Source: Enterococcus phoeniculicola ATCC BAA-412
GTDB lineage: Bacteria; Bacillota; Bacilli; Lactobacillales; Enterococcaceae
Direction: 5' to 3'
DNA: 64,000 bases
Assembly: GCF_000407505.1 (NCBI RefSeq)
Contig: NZ_ASWE01000001.1
Span: 927,324 to 991,323, forward strand
How positions within the stretch are numbered: the first letter of the stretch is position 1; each line of letters opens with the position of its first letter. A program made the translations under genes and the position numbers. The notes below the pieces were generated by a model. It ran no database searches. It was not told where the DNA came from and saw only the letters and a program-made list of their open reading frames with translations. Shown here in pieces: positions 9,845 through 18,230 of the stretch.

Positions 9845-11356
9845 ATGAGTAAGAAGGAACGCAATTTTATTAGTAAAGATGCAACAATTGAGGAAATTCG
9901 TAGCGACAAAGGATTCTTAGGACATCCTAAAGGAGTAGGGGCTTTAGCCTTTGGAAATTTTTTTAACTCAGCTGCATGGGGTGCTTTTTATGCCATTATG
10001 ATTTTTTATCTCTACACTCCTTATACACACGGGCTTGGTTTTCCAGAAGGGACGGCTGCTCAAATGATTACAGCAATGGGCGCGTGTAATGGACTATTTG
10101 TTATCATGGGCAGTTGGTTAGCTGATAGAGTTTTAGGTATGAGAAAATCTCTAATTATCGGAAATATCGTAAAAGGGACAGGGTTTCTTTTACTAGCAAT
10201 TCCTCCAGTCTCTCTCATACAAGGTCGTATTTTCGCAATTATTGCATTGTTCTTACTGGCCTTACCAATCATGGGGGCTAGCAATGCCTCTTTAACCGGG
10301 CAACTATATTCTAAACAAGATAATGGTCGGCGAGATGCCGCATTTACAATCCATCAGTTTGCAAATACAATCGCAGGGATTATTACACCAATTATTGTAG
10401 GTCAAATTGGTATGAGCAACTTTCATATTGGCTTTGGGATTGCAGCTTTTTTTGCCTTTTTGTATGGAGCAGTCATTTTTATAACACAGCACAAATTTTT
10501 TGGCTATCTTGGTGAGAATCCCGTGAAGCCTCTTCCTAAAGGGGCACTGAAAAAGATTGGGCTACGTGCATTTGTTATCACGGTAATCGTTGGTGTATTG
10601 ATTTTTGGACTTATTTATGGAAAACTTATTGGTTTACAGGGATTTTTGAATGTGATTACCTCAGCAACATTTATTATTCCTATTTTATTTTTGACTAATT
10701 TGTTTAAGCAGACAGATTTAACCGATGCAGATAGACGACATATGAAGCCATTTATGAAACTTTTCTGTGCACAAATTCTGATTGCTTTAGGTGGAACGCT
10801 GCTTACATCAGCGATTGCTATCTTCATCGACCAAAAAATTAATCGTGAAATTTTAGGATTCGAAATTGCTCCTGGATCAGTTCCTACAATTTATACAGTT
10901 CTGGGTTTAATTATTGCTCCAATCTTTGTTTACTTATGGACGAATACAAAAGCGCAAAATATTCCAATTGTAAAAAAATACGCATGTGGAATATTTACAA
11001 CATCCGTTGCTTTTGGTGTTTTAACTATTCCAACAATCTTTCTAGCAGGTAGTGCACCATACAGTATGTGGTGGTTAGTCATTTACTATGTTTTCATGGC
11101 TTTATCTGACCAATTAGTATGGCCAATTGGTTCTTCAATGGTTTCAAAATTAGCACCGGATGCTTATGAAACGCAAATGCAAACGGCCTGGGGACAAACA
11201 GCGGCTATTTCAAACGGGATTGCTCTCGTCTTATTCAATTTCTTTAAGACACCAGATCAGCAAGTCTATTTATTCCCAATTATGGCAGTGGTCTTACTTC
11301 TTACAGTAATTTACTTACTAGTAAATGCAAAGAAAATAGAAGCAGAAATGAACTAA
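9845..11356 (+). CDS. POT-family proton-dependent di/tripeptide transporter
   Basis: This is a proton-coupled peptide importer of the POT/PTR2 (DtpT) family, 503 aa with about 12-14 helices. Visible signatures include GFLGHPKGVGALAFGNFFNS at the N-terminus, GSWLADRVLGMRKS in the first PTR2 motif, and FTIHQFANTIAGIITPIIVG. The N-terminal ExxER-type helix is diverged: the aligned part reads EYMNF-like positions as GNFFNS. The ATG at 9845 follows GAAAGG; two upstream TTG codons are less likely. It is monocistronic, with a cre candidate upstream and a hairpin terminator downstream. In context it would bring in peptides for PepT and the other peptidases of the island. Confidence 0.9.
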   Translation: MSKKERNFISKDATIEEIRSDKGFLGHPKGVGALAFGNFFNSAAWGAFYAIMIFYLYTPYTHGLGFPEGTAAQMITAMGACNGLFVIMGSWLADRVLGMRKSLIIGNIVKGTGFLLLAIPPVSLIQGRIFAIIALFLLALPIMGASNASLTGQLYSKQDNGRRDAAFTIHQFANTIAGIITPIIVGQIGMSNFHIGFGIAAFFAFLYGAVIFITQHKFFGYLGENPVKPLPKGALKKIGLRAFVITVIVGVLIFGLIYGKLIGLQGFLNVITSATFIIPILFLTNLFKQTDLTDADRRHMKPFMKLFCAQILIALGGTLLTSAIAIFIDQKINREILGFEIAPGSVPTIYTVLGLIIAPIFVYLWTNTKAQNIPIVKKYACGIFTTSVAFGVLTIPTIFLAGSAPYSMWWLVIYYVFMALSDQLVWPIGSSMVSKLAPDAYETQMQTAWGQTAAISNGIALVLFNFFKTPDQQVYLFPIMAVVLLLTVIYLLVNAKKIEAEMN

Positions 11357-11418
11357 AATTTGTTCCATTAATCTAAACAAATACAAAACTATCCGAAACG
11401 AATGTATAGTTGAATACG

Positions 11419-11465
11419 AGCGTGTGAACCTGAGCGATGATTAAGTACTCAGATTCACACGCTTT
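11419..11465 (+). terminator. Hairpin terminator after the peptide transporter
   Basis: AGCGTGTGAACCTGAG pairs with CTCAGATTCACACGCT and is followed by a short TTTTG tail, 63 nt after the transporter stop. Confidence 0.75.
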
Positions 11466-11476
11466 TGCTATTGCAC

Positions 11477-11518
11477 GAAAAAAAAGAATGTCTCTGAGAT
11501 TAAACAGCTACATTCTTC
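11477..11518 (-). terminator. Terminator for the minus-strand metallopeptidase gene
   Basis: Read on the minus strand, AGAATGTAGCTG and a matching CAGAGACATTCT arm are followed by eight T, just beyond the stop of the metallopeptidase gene. Confidence 0.65.
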
Positions 11519-11526
11519 GTGTTACT

Positions 11527-12585
11527 CTATTTAGTTCTTTGAGGATAGAAGACAGGTGTTTCATTCCATGGGAAAGGTAGGTCAATTTCTTCATAAATTT
11601 TAGAGAAATACTCGTAGCCTTGAGGGTCGTATTCCTTTAACTCTGCTCTGCAGTTTACAGGACCACGAACGCCATCCCAGGTACCATCCTTAGATTCTGC
11701 CATCACGTTAAACCAGATAGTGCTTAGTGTGGCAAAATATTCTTCCTCATTGGATATTGCGTAAGTATTGGGCCATAGATGATGGTTCTTTGCATGTTGA
11801 TAGGCTTCTTTCAGCTCATTAGCTAGTGTTGGATCTGGCAGATTGTTAATACCAATGAGATGAATTGCATGGCCGAATTCATGAACTAGAATGCATTCAT
11901 TTAGGTATCTTGTTTGATTAGGCCCTTCCATAATACGTAAAATATTCTTATCTGAAATGGAGGTGACAGGATTATCTGGCACACCACCAAAGCCTTCTAC
12001 GGGTCGATTCAAAATATCTGCTCCACCACGATGTTCAGGAATATCATAAGAGTCCTCGTTTTTCCCGTAAATAGCTAGTTCTGCTTGATAGCTCTCCATC
12101 ACTTTAGCAACTTGCGGAATTTTCTGTAATTGTTTATCAATAATCTCCGCAGCTTTTCTATGTGCTTCTCTTGAAACATTCAGCGAAGATTTGATTATTA
12201 TTTTTGAATCGGTTCTTGTAAATAAGGAATAAAAATCCTGCCAATGTTTTACTGTATACAACACGTCTGTTGAAGCAAAAAGTCCATCTGGGTTCTTTAC
12301 TCGCCCAACAATTTTTACAAAAAGAGTGTCCAACTGTGTCTTTTTAATTTTCTCATTCAAAAATAGAGTTGTCCGTTTCTTATGGGACTCATAAACTGGT
12401 CGGACACTCCATTGTTCGTCCTCAGTTGCTCGTGAACGTTCAATGTCTAATGGTATTTGATTCAAAAAAACTGCGTAATCTTTTGAAACGTCGCTATGTT
12501 CAACCTCTTGATCCCAATAAAGCTCCAGCCGATGTTCATCAATCATTGTTAAATGATTGAGTTTTGGTGCATCAATATGACCCAT
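11527..12585 (-). CDS. Putative zinc metallopeptidase, HEFGH type
   Basis: This is a 352-aa protein with a clear zinc-peptidase core: VHEFGHAIH (H235, E236, H239) and about 40 residues later NEEEYFATLSTIWF, whose glutamate would be the third metal ligand. This H-E-x-x-H...E-x-F-A layout resembles the lethal-factor/Pro-Pro-endopeptidase (ATLF, M34) group, but I cannot assign a family firmly. The first 130 residues look like a beta-rich domain (LTMIDEHRLELYWDQ). There is no signal peptide, so it should be cytoplasmic. The ATG at 12585 is preferred over 12594 because the GAAAGGA site is correctly spaced only for it. It stands between the peptide transporter and the AraC/GH127 locus. Confidence 0.6.
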   Translation of the reverse strand: MGHIDAPKLNHLTMIDEHRLELYWDQEVEHSDVSKDYAVFLNQIPLDIERSRATEDEQWSVRPVYESHKKRTTLFLNEKIKKTQLDTLFVKIVGRVKNPDGLFASTDVLYTVKHWQDFYSLFTRTDSKIIIKSSLNVSREAHRKAAEIIDKQLQKIPQVAKVMESYQAELAIYGKNEDSYDIPEHRGGADILNRPVEGFGGVPDNPVTSISDKNILRIMEGPNQTRYLNECILVHEFGHAIHLIGINNLPDPTLANELKEAYQHAKNHHLWPNTYAISNEEEYFATLSTIWFNVMAESKDGTWDGVRGPVNCRAELKEYDPQGYEYFSKIYEEIDLPFPWNETPVFYPQRTK

Positions 12586-12696
12586 TTCTCTCATCCTTTC
12601 TAATTTGCTAAGAAAAGCATATCAACTAAGCAATGAAGATTCAGTAGATATTTTAGTGAATGGGTGGAGAATAATCACTTTTTGTAAACGATACCA

Positions 12697-13557
12697 TTAG
12701 ACTTTATTAAAATGTCGTTTATTAAAGGTAAATCGATATTGGGTAGGGGTCATATTTTCAAACTTACGAAAGGTTCGCATAAAATATTTAGCATCGTCGT
12801 ATCCAACATAAGCTGCAATTTCTTCAATACTTAGGTTTGATTCAGCTAACAGAAGCTTGGCTTGATCGATTCGGTGTTTTGTAATCTGCATCGTAATTCC
12901 AATACCAGTCTCATTTTTATATTTTCTCGATAAATAATTTTTATTATAGTTAAAGTGATTCGCAATGGACTGTAGACTGATTTTTTCAAAAGCATGGATA
13001 CGTATCCAGTCTTGAATAGGCTGAAGTGTATCATTTTCAAGTAAACTACTTTTTAAAAGCTGCATGGTTTGGTGGGTAATCTCATATAAGATACTGTTGA
13101 GGTAGGCGTCTATGTAAGGTGGAACCACCTGATCTTGATATAAATCTAAAAGCTGGTTAATCATCAAATACAGTCGGTTCATATTCAGTTTGTCATGGTA
13201 ATTTGGCAGTAAAAGTAACTGATTAGGACAAAAATCATCTGTTAAAAGCTGCTGGGCTTCTTGTTGGTCAAGCGATTGAACAGTGTCTAAAGAGAAGTGA
13301 AACCACAAAAAACGAATGGTTCCCTGTGTCTGTTTAAACCCTTTGTGAGGAACTCCTGGAGGAATAATCATCATCTGTCCCGCTTCAATTTCAAAAAACT
13401 CATTATCCACCTCCATAGGTAACGTTCCTTCAATTCCGCAGATAATTTCATAACTATCGATTATCCGACTAGAATGTATCCATGAATCTTTACTCATAAA
13501 AATACCCGCTGAGATAAAATGAGAATCCCCTTTGAAGTTCTTTGAACAATAGTACAT
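12697..13557 (-). CDS. AraC-family transcriptional regulator
   Basis: This is a 286-aa AraC regulator with an N-terminal cupin sensing domain (PMEVDNEFFEIEAGQMMIIPPGVPHKGF) and a C-terminal double HTH (SLQSIANHFNYNKNYLSRKY, then SIEEIAAYVGYDDAKYFMRTF and a final MTPTQYR). The ATG at 13557 follows AAAGGAGG; an in-frame start further upstream at 13626 lacks such a site. It is divergent from the tandem GH127-type genes across a 135-bp gap, so it most likely activates them in response to the sugar. A good minus-strand promoter lies at 13598-13626. Confidence 0.92.
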   Translation of the reverse strand: MYYCSKNFKGDSHFISAGIFMSKDSWIHSSRIIDSYEIICGIEGTLPMEVDNEFFEIEAGQMMIIPPGVPHKGFKQTQGTIRFLWFHFSLDTVQSLDQQEAQQLLTDDFCPNQLLLLPNYHDKLNMNRLYLMINQLLDLYQDQVVPPYIDAYLNSILYEITHQTMQLLKSSLLENDTLQPIQDWIRIHAFEKISLQSIANHFNYNKNYLSRKYKNETGIGITMQITKHRIDQAKLLLAESNLSIEEIAAYVGYDDAKYFMRTFRKFENMTPTQYRFTFNKRHFNKV

Positions 13558-13597
13558 GTGAAAACCTCCTTTTGAATAAATCTGCCTTTCATGAGTT

Positions 13598-13626
13598 AAT
13601 ATAATCCACTTATTATCTTTTTTCAA
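13598..13626 (-). promoter_or_regulatory. Sigma-A promoter of the AraC gene
   Basis: On the minus strand TTGAAA (13621-13626) and TATATT (13598-13603) are separated by 17 nt, a near-consensus promoter reading into the regulator. Confidence 0.65.
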
Positions 13627-13629
13627 CTA

Positions 13630-13658
13630 CCGACAGAAAAAAGATTGTCTAGTATGCT
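13630..13658 (+). promoter_or_regulatory. Weak promoter for the GH127/M24 operon
   Basis: CCGACA (13630-13635) and TATGCT (13653-13658) are 17 nt apart. The poor -35 box is what one expects of an AraC-activated promoter. It begins just 3 bp beyond the divergent promoter's -35 box. Confidence 0.4.
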
Positions 13659-13692
13659 TAAGATGAAATTAATTAAAGGAGAGTTGATGATA

Positions 13693-15951
13693 ATGAGTAA
13701 GACGATTATTGCCAAAGATTTAGAGAGTTTATATTTAGGAAATTTACGTACAGTAGAATTTGATTTGTCACTTCCTGAAAAAGGAAAATTTGGTTCTACT
13801 TTTACTTGGCACTCAAATGATGAACGCTTTATAACCAATCAAGGAGTAGTGACTCGTCCAGAATATGGAAAAGGAGATCGCGTGATTCCATTAACAGTTA
13901 CAGCTAAATATAAAGAGTTTGAAGCTTCAAAAATTTATAAAGTGAATGTTTTAGAAGAAGAAAATGACATTCAGATTGAACAAATATTTCCGGTGAATTT
14001 ACAAAAGGTTGTCGGAGAATCTTTTTATCTTCCCCAAGCAGTTGCTGTGAAAACAACTAATCAAGAGATTTTTTCTCATCCAGTTGTTTGGACTGACGAA
14101 GAGGAGCTAATTTTAGAAAAACCAGGTAACTATTCTTTTTCTGGTCAAATTAAAGATACAGCTTACGAGGTAACTGCAACAGTTTCGATTGTTTTAGAAA
14201 AACCAGTGATACCTGAGAAGCATAAACAAATTGCTGCATTTCCAATGAAGAGTGTTCGTCTGACAAATCATTCCATGCTAAAAGAGGCACAAGATAGACG
14301 ACTAGAATTTCTATTATCTGTTGATGATAATCAGATGCTGTATAACTTTCGGATGGCTTCAGGATTATCAACAAAGGGCGCACAAGAAATGATTGGCTGG
14401 GATTCACCAGACTCTCTTTTGAAAGGGCATACAACCGGACATTATTTGTCTGCATTGGCACTTTGTTATGGTGCAACTGGGAATAAAGAAATCTATCAAA
14501 AACTAAATTACATGATTCAAGAGCTAAGTTACGTACAGAAAGCCTTTGAAAAGAATCCTGCCATTCACAGTGGATTTTTAAGTGCCTACACGGAAGAACA
14601 ATTTGATTTGTTGGAAGAATATACCCCTTACCCAGCTATTTGGGCACCTTATTATACTTTGCACAAGTTATTTGCAGGTCTTTTAGATAGCTATCGTATC
14701 GGAGGAATAACAGAAGGGCTTGCTATTGCAGACAAACTTGGAGATTGGACCTATCATCGATTGAATCGACTTCCACACCAGCAATTAAAAAAAATGTGGT
14801 CCATGTATATTGCAGGGGAATTTGGTGGAATGAATGAATCTTTGGCACAGCTCTATGAATATACTGGGAAAAAGGAACATTTGAAAACAGCTAAGCTCTT
14901 TGATAATGATCGCTTGTTTTTCCCAATGGAACAAAAAATTGATGCGCTTGGCTCATTACATGCAAACCAACACATTCCACAAATTATTGGCGCACTAAAA
15001 ATTTACGATCAAACAAAAGAAGATGCCTATTTCCAAATTGCTGATTTCTTTTGGAAATCTGTAACCTCTGCACATATCTATTCTATTGGCGGAACAGGTG
15101 ACGGAGAAATGTTTCAACAGCCGCATTTAATAGGGTCAAAAATTGATGAGCATACAGCGGAAACCTGTGCCTCTTATAACTTGTTAAAACTGACAAAAGA
15201 GCTTTACGAATATGAGCCCACCGTTGAAAAAATGGATTATTATGAACGGACTATGATTAACCATATTCTCTCATCAACAGACCACGAATGTAACGGAGGA
15301 TCTACGTATTTTATGCCTACTTCACCAGGAAGTAAAAAAGGATTTGATGTAGAAAACTCTTGTTGTCATGGAACGGGGTTGGAAAATCATTTCAAATATG
15401 GAGAATCCATCTTTTTTTCAAACGAAGAGAACTTAGTAGTTAATCTATTTGTTTCTTCAAGATTAAGTGATGAAAGGACTGGATTAACTGTAGATATGGA
15501 TTATGATGAGAATGAGCCTGAGAAAGTCTCATTTCAACTGACGTTTATCGACCGTGCATTCAACGTGAGAATTCCTTATTGGAGTAAAAAAATCATCGCA
15601 GTATGGGTCAATGAAACTATCATTTCATACACAGAAAAAGATGGCTACCTCGTTATTGAAGGCTTGAATAATGGAGACCGCGTATCTATTGAATTTGACA
15701 TTCATTTTCGACTAGAGGAGACCCCTGATAGAAAAGAGCTATTTTCTCTTGCTTATGGACCGTACATTTTAGCCGTGCTAAGTGATAAGGAAAGCTTCAT
15801 AGAATTTGATCAGTCACAGCTTGAAACGACTGCACTCCAAGCTATAAAAAAAGAAACAGGCACACTAAATTTTTCGTTAAATGACTTATTCTTCACACCC
15901 TTAGCAAAAGTAAACGAGGAGCATTACCATCTCTACCTAAAAAAATCATAA
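13693..15951 (+). CDS. GH127-type beta-L-arabinofuranosidase with N-terminal Ig-like domains (copy 1)
   Basis: This is a 752-aa DUF1680/GH127-type glycosidase. The family's cysteine nucleophile/zinc site is intact: E490 and C492 in AETCASY, and C557-C558 in NSCCHGTG. Conserved segments WDSPDSLLKGHTTGHYLSALA, YTLHKLFAGLLDSY and LHANQHIPQI are also present. Residues about 10-95 resemble an atrophied bacterial Ig domain, and about 95-180 a Big_4-like domain (NYSFSGQI...ATVSIV). There is no signal peptide, so the enzyme should be cytoplasmic. The ATG at 13693 follows AAAGGAGAG. It is the first gene of an operon with a paralogue 20 bp downstream and an M24 peptidase. Activity on beta-L-arabinofuranosides is the best guess; related sugars are possible. 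Confidence 0.88.
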   Translation: MSKTIIAKDLESLYLGNLRTVEFDLSLPEKGKFGSTFTWHSNDERFITNQGVVTRPEYGKGDRVIPLTVTAKYKEFEASKIYKVNVLEEENDIQIEQIFPVNLQKVVGESFYLPQAVAVKTTNQEIFSHPVVWTDEEELILEKPGNYSFSGQIKDTAYEVTATVSIVLEKPVIPEKHKQIAAFPMKSVRLTNHSMLKEAQDRRLEFLLSVDDNQMLYNFRMASGLSTKGAQEMIGWDSPDSLLKGHTTGHYLSALALCYGATGNKEIYQKLNYMIQELSYVQKAFEKNPAIHSGFLSAYTEEQFDLLEEYTPYPAIWAPYYTLHKLFAGLLDSYRIGGITEGLAIADKLGDWTYHRLNRLPHQQLKKMWSMYIAGEFGGMNESLAQLYEYTGKKEHLKTAKLFDNDRLFFPMEQKIDALGSLHANQHIPQIIGALKIYDQTKEDAYFQIADFFWKSVTSAHIYSIGGTGDGEMFQQPHLIGSKIDEHTAETCASYNLLKLTKELYEYEPTVEKMDYYERTMINHILSSTDHECNGGSTYFMPTSPGSKKGFDVENSCCHGTGLENHFKYGESIFFSNEENLVVNLFVSSRLSDERTGLTVDMDYDENEPEKVSFQLTFIDRAFNVRIPYWSKKIIAVWVNETIISYTEKDGYLVIEGLNNGDRVSIEFDIHFRLEETPDRKELFSLAYGPYILAVLSDKESFIEFDQSQLETTALQAIKKETGTLNFSLNDLFFTPLAKVNEEHYHLYLKKS

Positions 15952-15971
15952 GGAAAGGATGCACCCTTCAG

Positions 15972-18227
15972 ATGAGTGAACAAGAGACACGTAACCAAAT
16001 ACAAATGGATATAGATAGTTTATATTTAGGAAATCTAAAAACGATTGAGTTTGATTTATTCCTCCCTAATGAAGGAAAAAAAGGCTCTAAAATTTCGTGG
16101 TCCTCCTCTGACGAACGCTGGTTGAATAATCAAGGAAAGGTATCCCAGCCCCCTTTTGGACGGGGAAATCGCGAAATCAAATTAACCGCTACGTTTACGT
16201 TACACAATGAGCAGTTAACACATGTTTACGATGTTCGTATTTTAGAAGCTCCCAACGATATTAAGATAAAAAAGATTTACTCGATACAACTGATAAAAAA
16301 AGAAAACGAAACATTCTATTTACCTACGGGAATTGCAGTGGAAAGTCTTGATGGAAAAGTGGTCACACAAAAAGTAAACTGGGCTTGTAACGAGCCGTTA
16401 TTACTTGCAAAAAAAGGGCATTACACATTTTCTGGTACGATTTACAGCACAGACTATCCTGTAGAAGCTCAAGTAGAAATCGTACAAAAGCTCACTCGCT
16501 ATTCAGTTAGAAAAAAAAAGAAAAGTCTCTTTTCGTTAAAAGATGTCACACTGGATAAGCATTCATCTTTTTACAAAAATCAACAAAATTATCTGCAATT
16601 TTTATTGTCAGTAGATGATGATCAAATGCTTTACAATTTTAGAAAAACTGCTGGAATGGATACTAAAAATGCCGAGGAAATGATTGGGTGGGATTCTTTG
16701 CATTCACGTTTAAGAGGACACACAACTGGACACTATCTTTCTGCATTATCTTTAGCATCTGCTAGTACAAGGAATGTTCGTATAAACGAAAAGCTAACAT
16801 ATATGGTTTCTGAACTACAAAAGGTTCAGACAGTTTTTTCAGAAAAAAGCGGCTACCAAAAAGGATATTTAGGTGGCTATCCGGAAATCCAGTTTGATTT
16901 ATTAGAAAAGCTCCATCCTTATCCAGAGGTTTGGGCACCTTATTATACACTTCATAAAATTTTAGCAGGACTATTGGATGCCTACCATTATACGAAGAAT
17001 AAACAAGCATTAGAGATTAGTAAAAAAATAGGCAATTGGGTGTATCACCGATTAAGAAAACGAAGCTATAAAGAACGTCAAGCTATGTGGGGAATGTATA
17101 TTGCAGGTGAGTATGGTGGAATAAACGAGTCACTGGCAGATTTATACGAAATTACGGGAGACTCTATTTATCTTGAAGCAGCTCGTTTCTTTGACAATGA
17201 CTATCTTTTTTATCCATTGGAACAAGAAGTAGATGTACTGGGTGGGCTACATGCGAACCAGCATATTCCGCAAATTGTTGGTGCAATGAAATTGTATGAA
17301 GCTTCTGGGGAGGAGCGTTATTATCAAATTGCTCGTTTTTTCTGGGAATCAGTGACAAGTAATCATATTTACTCCATGGGTGGGACAGGTGATGGCGAGA
17401 TATTTCAACAACCAAACGCAATTGCTAGCCATATTAGCAAGAATACAGCAGAGAGCTGCGCATCCTATAATCTGTTAAAGCTTACGAACGCACTCTATCA
17501 GTATGAAGGAACGACTGACTTAGTTGATTATTATGAATTGGCTTTACTAAATCATATCGCTGCCTCTCCTGCTAGAGATTGTTCTGGTGAGAGTACGTAT
17601 TTTATGGCGACTCAGCCGGGAGCGCAACGATATTTTGAAGTAGAAAATTCGTGTTGTCACGGAACAGGAATGGAAAATCATTTCAAGTATGGGGAATTTA
17701 TTGCTAGCTACACAGAGGAGTCTATTCACATAAATCTGTTTCTTTCTGCGAAAATCATGGCTAAGGAGCTGGGAGTCGACTTAACAATTGATGCTAATCT
17801 TGACCAAGGAACCATGGTCATAAAAAATCGTTCAACAAGCACTCGACAACTCAAAATCCGCTTACCTAAATGGACTAGCTCTATGACATTTTCTAGTGAT
17901 GGAAAACCACAGAAGTTTGCGTTAGAGGAAGGGTATTATGTGATTGATCAACCTTTTGAAGAACTTTCGATTACATTTACTTTGTTATACGCAATTGTCG
18001 AAGCACCTGATGATCCAGGTCTATGTTCATTATATTATGGCCCCTATTTACTAGGAGGACTTTCAGAGCAGACGAACTTCTTATCGCTGGATTTTTCAGA
18101 GGAAGATTTACAAACACAGTTTCAAAAGAATCAGACAATTAGACAAAAAAAGACAGGGGTTGAGTTTATCCCTGTACACCAGCTAGATAATGAGTCGTAT
18201 CATCTATACTTTAAAAAGGATGTGTAG
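15972..18227 (+). CDS. GH127-type beta-L-arabinofuranosidase with N-terminal Ig-like domains (copy 2)
   Basis: This 751-aa protein is a clear tandem paralogue of the preceding gene, alignable from SLYLGNLKTIEFDL at the N-terminus to a YHLYFKK end. The zinc/nucleophile residues are E494, C496, C561 and C562 (AESCASY and NSCCHGTG). It shares the two Ig-like N-terminal domains and also lacks a signal peptide. The paralogues differ over their whole length, so the duplication is not recent and different linkage or sugar preferences are likely. The gene ends only 3 bp before the M24 peptidase ATG, which points to translational coupling. Confidence 0.88.
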   Translation: MSEQETRNQIQMDIDSLYLGNLKTIEFDLFLPNEGKKGSKISWSSSDERWLNNQGKVSQPPFGRGNREIKLTATFTLHNEQLTHVYDVRILEAPNDIKIKKIYSIQLIKKENETFYLPTGIAVESLDGKVVTQKVNWACNEPLLLAKKGHYTFSGTIYSTDYPVEAQVEIVQKLTRYSVRKKKKSLFSLKDVTLDKHSSFYKNQQNYLQFLLSVDDDQMLYNFRKTAGMDTKNAEEMIGWDSLHSRLRGHTTGHYLSALSLASASTRNVRINEKLTYMVSELQKVQTVFSEKSGYQKGYLGGYPEIQFDLLEKLHPYPEVWAPYYTLHKILAGLLDAYHYTKNKQALEISKKIGNWVYHRLRKRSYKERQAMWGMYIAGEYGGINESLADLYEITGDSIYLEAARFFDNDYLFYPLEQEVDVLGGLHANQHIPQIVGAMKLYEASGEERYYQIARFFWESVTSNHIYSMGGTGDGEIFQQPNAIASHISKNTAESCASYNLLKLTNALYQYEGTTDLVDYYELALLNHIAASPARDCSGESTYFMATQPGAQRYFEVENSCCHGTGMENHFKYGEFIASYTEESIHINLFLSAKIMAKELGVDLTIDANLDQGTMVIKNRSTSTRQLKIRLPKWTSSMTFSSDGKPQKFALEEGYYVIDQPFEELSITFTLLYAIVEAPDDPGLCSLYYGPYLLGGLSEQTNFLSLDFSEEDLQTQFQKNQTIRQKKTGVEFIPVHQLDNESYHLYFKKDV

Positions 18228-18230
18228 AAA

